44,160 nt of DNA, from assembly GCA_030834365.1 (NCBI GenBank), contig JAURFJ010000001.1, positions 1-44,160 of the forward strand, read 5' to 3'. A model generated the notes under the pieces. The model saw only the letters and a list, made by a program, of their open reading frames with translations, was not told where the DNA came from and made no database searches. This DNA is from Flavobacteriaceae bacterium (GTDB taxonomy: Bacteria > Bacteroidota > Bacteroidia > Flavobacteriales > Flavobacteriaceae). The translations under genes and the position numbers were made by a program. This document shows, piece by piece, positions 41,820 through 44,160 of the stretch (position 1 is its first letter; each line of letters begins with the position of its first letter).

Positions 41820-42421
41820 AAAAGATCGCTGTAACGGGAGGTATTGGATCGGGTAAATCTTATGTATGTGATCTTATAGCATCCAAGGGTTTTCCTGTTT
41901 TCAACTCGGATAGTTGGGCTAAGGATTTGATGGTTTCTGACGTGCAATTAAAACGCGCTATTGAGCAGCTCATTGGAGATGAGGCTTATCAATTAGATCA
42001 AGATCATAACATACGAATTAACCAGGCCTATATTGCTTCGAGAATATTTGGGCAAGCAGCATTGAGGCTGCAGCTTGAGCAGCTTGTACATCCGGTGGTT
42101 CGAATGGCATTTGAACAGTGGGTCACGGAGCAAACTACGGCACTGGTTTTTCAAGAATCCGCCCTCATATTGTCTACAGAATACTACAAAAATTTCGATG
42201 CCATTGTATTGGTGTCTTGCTCTGACGAGCTTCGAATTAGTCGAGTAATTCAGCGCGATAACGTCGATCGCATGACCGTGATTTCGAGAATGAAGGCTCA
42301 ACCAGACTTTGAATCTCTTTTAGACCGGGTAACTCATGTCATCCATAACTCCGGTGATCAATCGCTTGAAGATCAAGTGGAGGCCTTGATTGTTGATTTG
42401 ATCGGTCATTCGGATTTATAG
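41816..42421 (+). CDS. coaE: dephospho-CoA kinase
   Basis: CoaE phosphorylates the ribose of dephospho-CoA, the last step of coenzyme A synthesis; CoaBC of the same pathway lies 5 kb upstream. The 201-residue P-loop kinase has GGIGSGKS (8-15), FNSDSWAKDLM, and VHPVVRMAFEQWV, all family marks. The lid region is SDELRISRVIQRDNV. It overlaps the YbbR gene by 4 bp (ATGA). Confidence 0.95.
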   Translation: MKKIAVTGGIGSGKSYVCDLIASKGFPVFNSDSWAKDLMVSDVQLKRAIEQLIGDEAYQLDQDHNIRINQAYIASRIFGQAALRLQLEQLVHPVVRMAFEQWVTEQTTALVFQESALILSTEYYKNFDAIVLVSCSDELRISRVIQRDNVDRMTVISRMKAQPDFESLLDRVTHVIHNSGDQSLEDQVEALIVDLIGHSDL

Positions 42422-42429
42422 ATGCAACG

Positions 42430-42464
42430 CCCTAATTTTATAGGAGACAACTAACGTTTTAGGG
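42430..42464 (+). repeat. inverted repeat ahead of the histidine kinase gene
   Basis: CCCTAA (42430-42435) and TTAGGG (42459-42464) form a 6-bp inverted repeat with a 23-nt loop; the second arm ends one base before the ATG. It could be a weak leader hairpin or a dyad binding site. Confidence 0.4.
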
Positions 42465-42465
42465 T

Positions 42466-44067
42466 ATGAATAGAAATGGGCTTTTTGCGACAATTGGATT
42501 GATGACGATTGCTCTATTGGGTTCTATACTCGTGCAGGGTTATTGGATTAAACTTTCACTGGAAAGTCGTTCTGAGGAATTTTCAACGGCTATGATTGAT
42601 GTGATTGAGCATGCTACAGACATCATTGAAGAGCGAGAGCGCAATGATTACTACTCTAAGCTAGCCGTACTTATTGACAGTGTTGGGGCGCCTAAGTCTA
42701 CTCAAATTCGCAACTTTTTTTTTGTTGACCGCAGCTTAACCAACGATGAAATTATTTTTTATTCACACGGTATTTTAGAGCAGGGTTACGATGTCGCTAC
42801 TAGTGCACTTCCCGGATTTAGACAATTAAACAATAGCGACACTACCCGAATTATCAATTTTACTTCGAGAAGAAGTCAGAAAACGTTTAGGCCATCCTCG
42901 TCTCTAGACGGGTCGGCGGTTACATTAGAGCCCATTGATGTAATTGATAAGATCGGTGGGCTGAGCAGTATTGAAAAGGCACAATACGAAGATGTATTCA
43001 TGGAGGCCGCCAAACTCACACCTATACATCAACGAGTGTCGGAGTCTGAGATACGTTTTGTTTTGGATAGAGAAATGCAAAAACGTGGAATCAAAGGTGA
43101 CTTTGAGTTCGGCGTAGAGCGTTTGGCTTATCCCACTTCAGTAAAGTCTGCAGCATACGACTTTGCCGTAAGGCCAAGCTTTTCTGTTCCCTTGTTTAAG
43201 GATAGCGAAGGTTCAAGCGCCTATACCCTAAACGTAATAATCCCCAACAGAGACGCGCTAATTTGGAGAGATGTTATTGGGCTAGTTGTGATTTCTATTT
43301 TTTTCACCCTTATCATCTTGGTGGCGTTCAGTGTAGCCCTGCACCAGCTCTTTACACAGAAAAAAATAGCTGAAATAAAAACAGACTTCATCAACAATAT
43401 GACGCATGAATTTAAGACCCCGATTGCTACGATTAATCTCGCCGTAGAAGCGCTTAAGGTGACTTTTAATTCAGGCAAGGCGCATTCAGAAACTTTCGAC
43501 CGTTACGTAAAAATGATAAAGGATGAGAATAAGCGGATGAATGCACAAGTAGAAAATGTTCTTCAAATATCCCAGTTAGAAAAGGGGCAGTTAACTATTG
43601 AAAGAGAACAAGTTGATCTGCATGATGTGATCGATGAAGCAGTAGAGCGCGTCAAATTATTTGTTGCCGATCAAAATGGCACAATAATTGTTAATAAAGA
43701 AGCAGTTCATGGAAAAATTTGGGGAAATGCAATGCATTTAATCAATGTCTTTGTGAATATACTAGATAATGCCCTTAAATACGCTGATGCAGAACGTGCA
43801 TTACGCATAGAGGTTAAAACGCAAAACATCAACAGAACTGTGGTAGTTACGGTAAAAGATAATGGAAAGGGAATGAGTCGATCTTCTTTGAAGCACATTT
43901 TCGAAAAATTTTACCGTGAGAACACTGGAAATCTTCACAACGTTAAAGGACATGGCTTGGGTCTTGCCTATGTGAAGCAAATTATTGAGGCACATTCTGG
44001 TGAAATTCATGTAGACAGCGAAAAGGGCGTAGGAACTGAATTTTCAATTAAACTCAATTTACACTAG
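42466..44067 (+). CDS. membrane sensor histidine kinase
   Basis: The 533-residue protein has two membrane spans (about 8-26 and 270-292) around a 240-residue periplasmic sensor with no recognised domain. The HisKA phosphoacceptor is His314 in MTHEFKTPIATI. The ATPase domain has the N box NILDNALKYA (431-440), G1 DNGKGM (465-470) and G2 GHGLGLAYVK (495-504). I see no HAMP domain. A response regulator follows after 5 bp. The pair resembles RprX/RprY of Bacteroides, but the signal and targets are unknown. Confidence 0.94.
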   Translation: MNRNGLFATIGLMTIALLGSILVQGYWIKLSLESRSEEFSTAMIDVIEHATDIIEERERNDYYSKLAVLIDSVGAPKSTQIRNFFFVDRSLTNDEIIFYSHGILEQGYDVATSALPGFRQLNNSDTTRIINFTSRRSQKTFRPSSSLDGSAVTLEPIDVIDKIGGLSSIEKAQYEDVFMEAAKLTPIHQRVSESEIRFVLDREMQKRGIKGDFEFGVERLAYPTSVKSAAYDFAVRPSFSVPLFKDSEGSSAYTLNVIIPNRDALIWRDVIGLVVISIFFTLIILVAFSVALHQLFTQKKIAEIKTDFINNMTHEFKTPIATINLAVEALKVTFNSGKAHSETFDRYVKMIKDENKRMNAQVENVLQISQLEKGQLTIEREQVDLHDVIDEAVERVKLFVADQNGTIIVNKEAVHGKIWGNAMHLINVFVNILDNALKYADAERALRIEVKTQNINRTVVVTVKDNGKGMSRSSLKHIFEKFYRENTGNLHNVKGHGLGLAYVKQIIEAHSGEIHVDSEKGVGTEFSIKLNLH

Positions 44068-44072
44068 TTATC

Positions 44073-44160
44073 ATGGGTGATGCTAATCGAATTTTACTAG
44101 TAGAGGACGATCCTAACTTTGGAATTGTGCTTAAAGATTACTTAGGCTTAAATGGCTTTG
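44073..44160 (+). CDS. response regulator, receiver domain start (truncated by window edge)
   Basis: Only the first 29 codons are present. They read NRILLVEDDPNFGIVLKDYL, the beta-1/alpha-1 opening of a receiver domain, with the acidic EDD pocket. The 5-bp gap after the kinase gene indicates one operon. The output domain lies outside the window; an OmpR-type DNA-binding domain would be usual for this kinase type. Confidence 0.88.
   Translation, partial: MGDANRILLVEDDPNFGIVLKDYLGLNGF

Overview
This 44 kb window is a dense block of bacterial chromosome. No gene-free stretch exceeds about 200 bp, and I see no tRNA, rRNA, insertion sequence, phage gene or CRISPR array. The gene content points to Bacteroidota, most likely Flavobacteriales: an RNA polymerase omega subunit of the Bacteroidota type, families largely confined to that phylum (DUF4252, DUF4294, DUF4835, and probably DUF6495 and DUF6095), flavobacterial gene orders such as dapA-bamD-rpoZ-coaBC-DUF4835-recN, near-absence of Shine-Dalgarno sites, and repeated TAnnTTTG boxes (the Bacteroidota -7 promoter element) just upstream of starts. 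A Cryomorphaceae/Schleiferiaceae-like flavobacterium is my best guess, by inference only.

Layout. 1-3030: a truncated S41 protease lipoprotein, divergent from an ECF sigma factor, a single-span membrane protein and a DUF4252 protein, which look like one envelope regulatory operon. 3027-7612 (minus strand): purB, a carboxypeptidase-regulatory-domain protein, a DbpA-domain DEAD-box helicase and rdgB. 7711-9594: a fused phosphoserine phosphatase/phosphoglycerate dehydrogenase. 9600-13383: rlmH, a YihY/BrkB membrane protein and priA. 13451-16502: rpsF-rpsR-rplI, a strong terminator, then a DUF6495-like gene and hisS. 16506-18500: an M42 aminopeptidase, a DUF4294 protein and a small membrane protein. 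18513-23357 (minus): monomeric NADP-isocitrate dehydrogenase, rplS, trmD and a DegP/HtrA protease. 23467-25821: dapF, a GNAT acetyltransferase and mltG. 25822-27979 (minus): an RsmI-like methyltransferase and dnaA. 28177-33044: thioesterase, ribD, GNAT, prmC, ligA. 33157-37212: dapA, bamD, rpoZ, coaBC, DUF4835. 37289-42421: recN, fabI, a family 2 glycosyltransferase, a YbbR-domain protein, coaE. 42466-44160: a sensor histidine kinase and the start of its response regulator.

Functionally the window is core housekeeping: translation (S6, S18, L9, L19, HisS, TrmD, RlmH, PrmC), replication and repair (DnaA, PriA, LigA, RecN), cell envelope (DapA, DapF, MltG, BamD, FabI, DegP), cofactors (RibD, CoaBC, CoaE), serine and purine synthesis, and the TCA cycle. 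I found no clear new defence, mobile or biosynthetic system. The points most worth checking are a terminator four bases ahead of the DUF6495-like/hisS operon, an (AT)7 tract running into the hisS start codon, a missing active-site cysteine in CoaBC, the serine-pathway fusion with its re-assigned GTG start, possible leaderless starts at ribD and bamD, and a one-turn direct repeat between degP and dapF.
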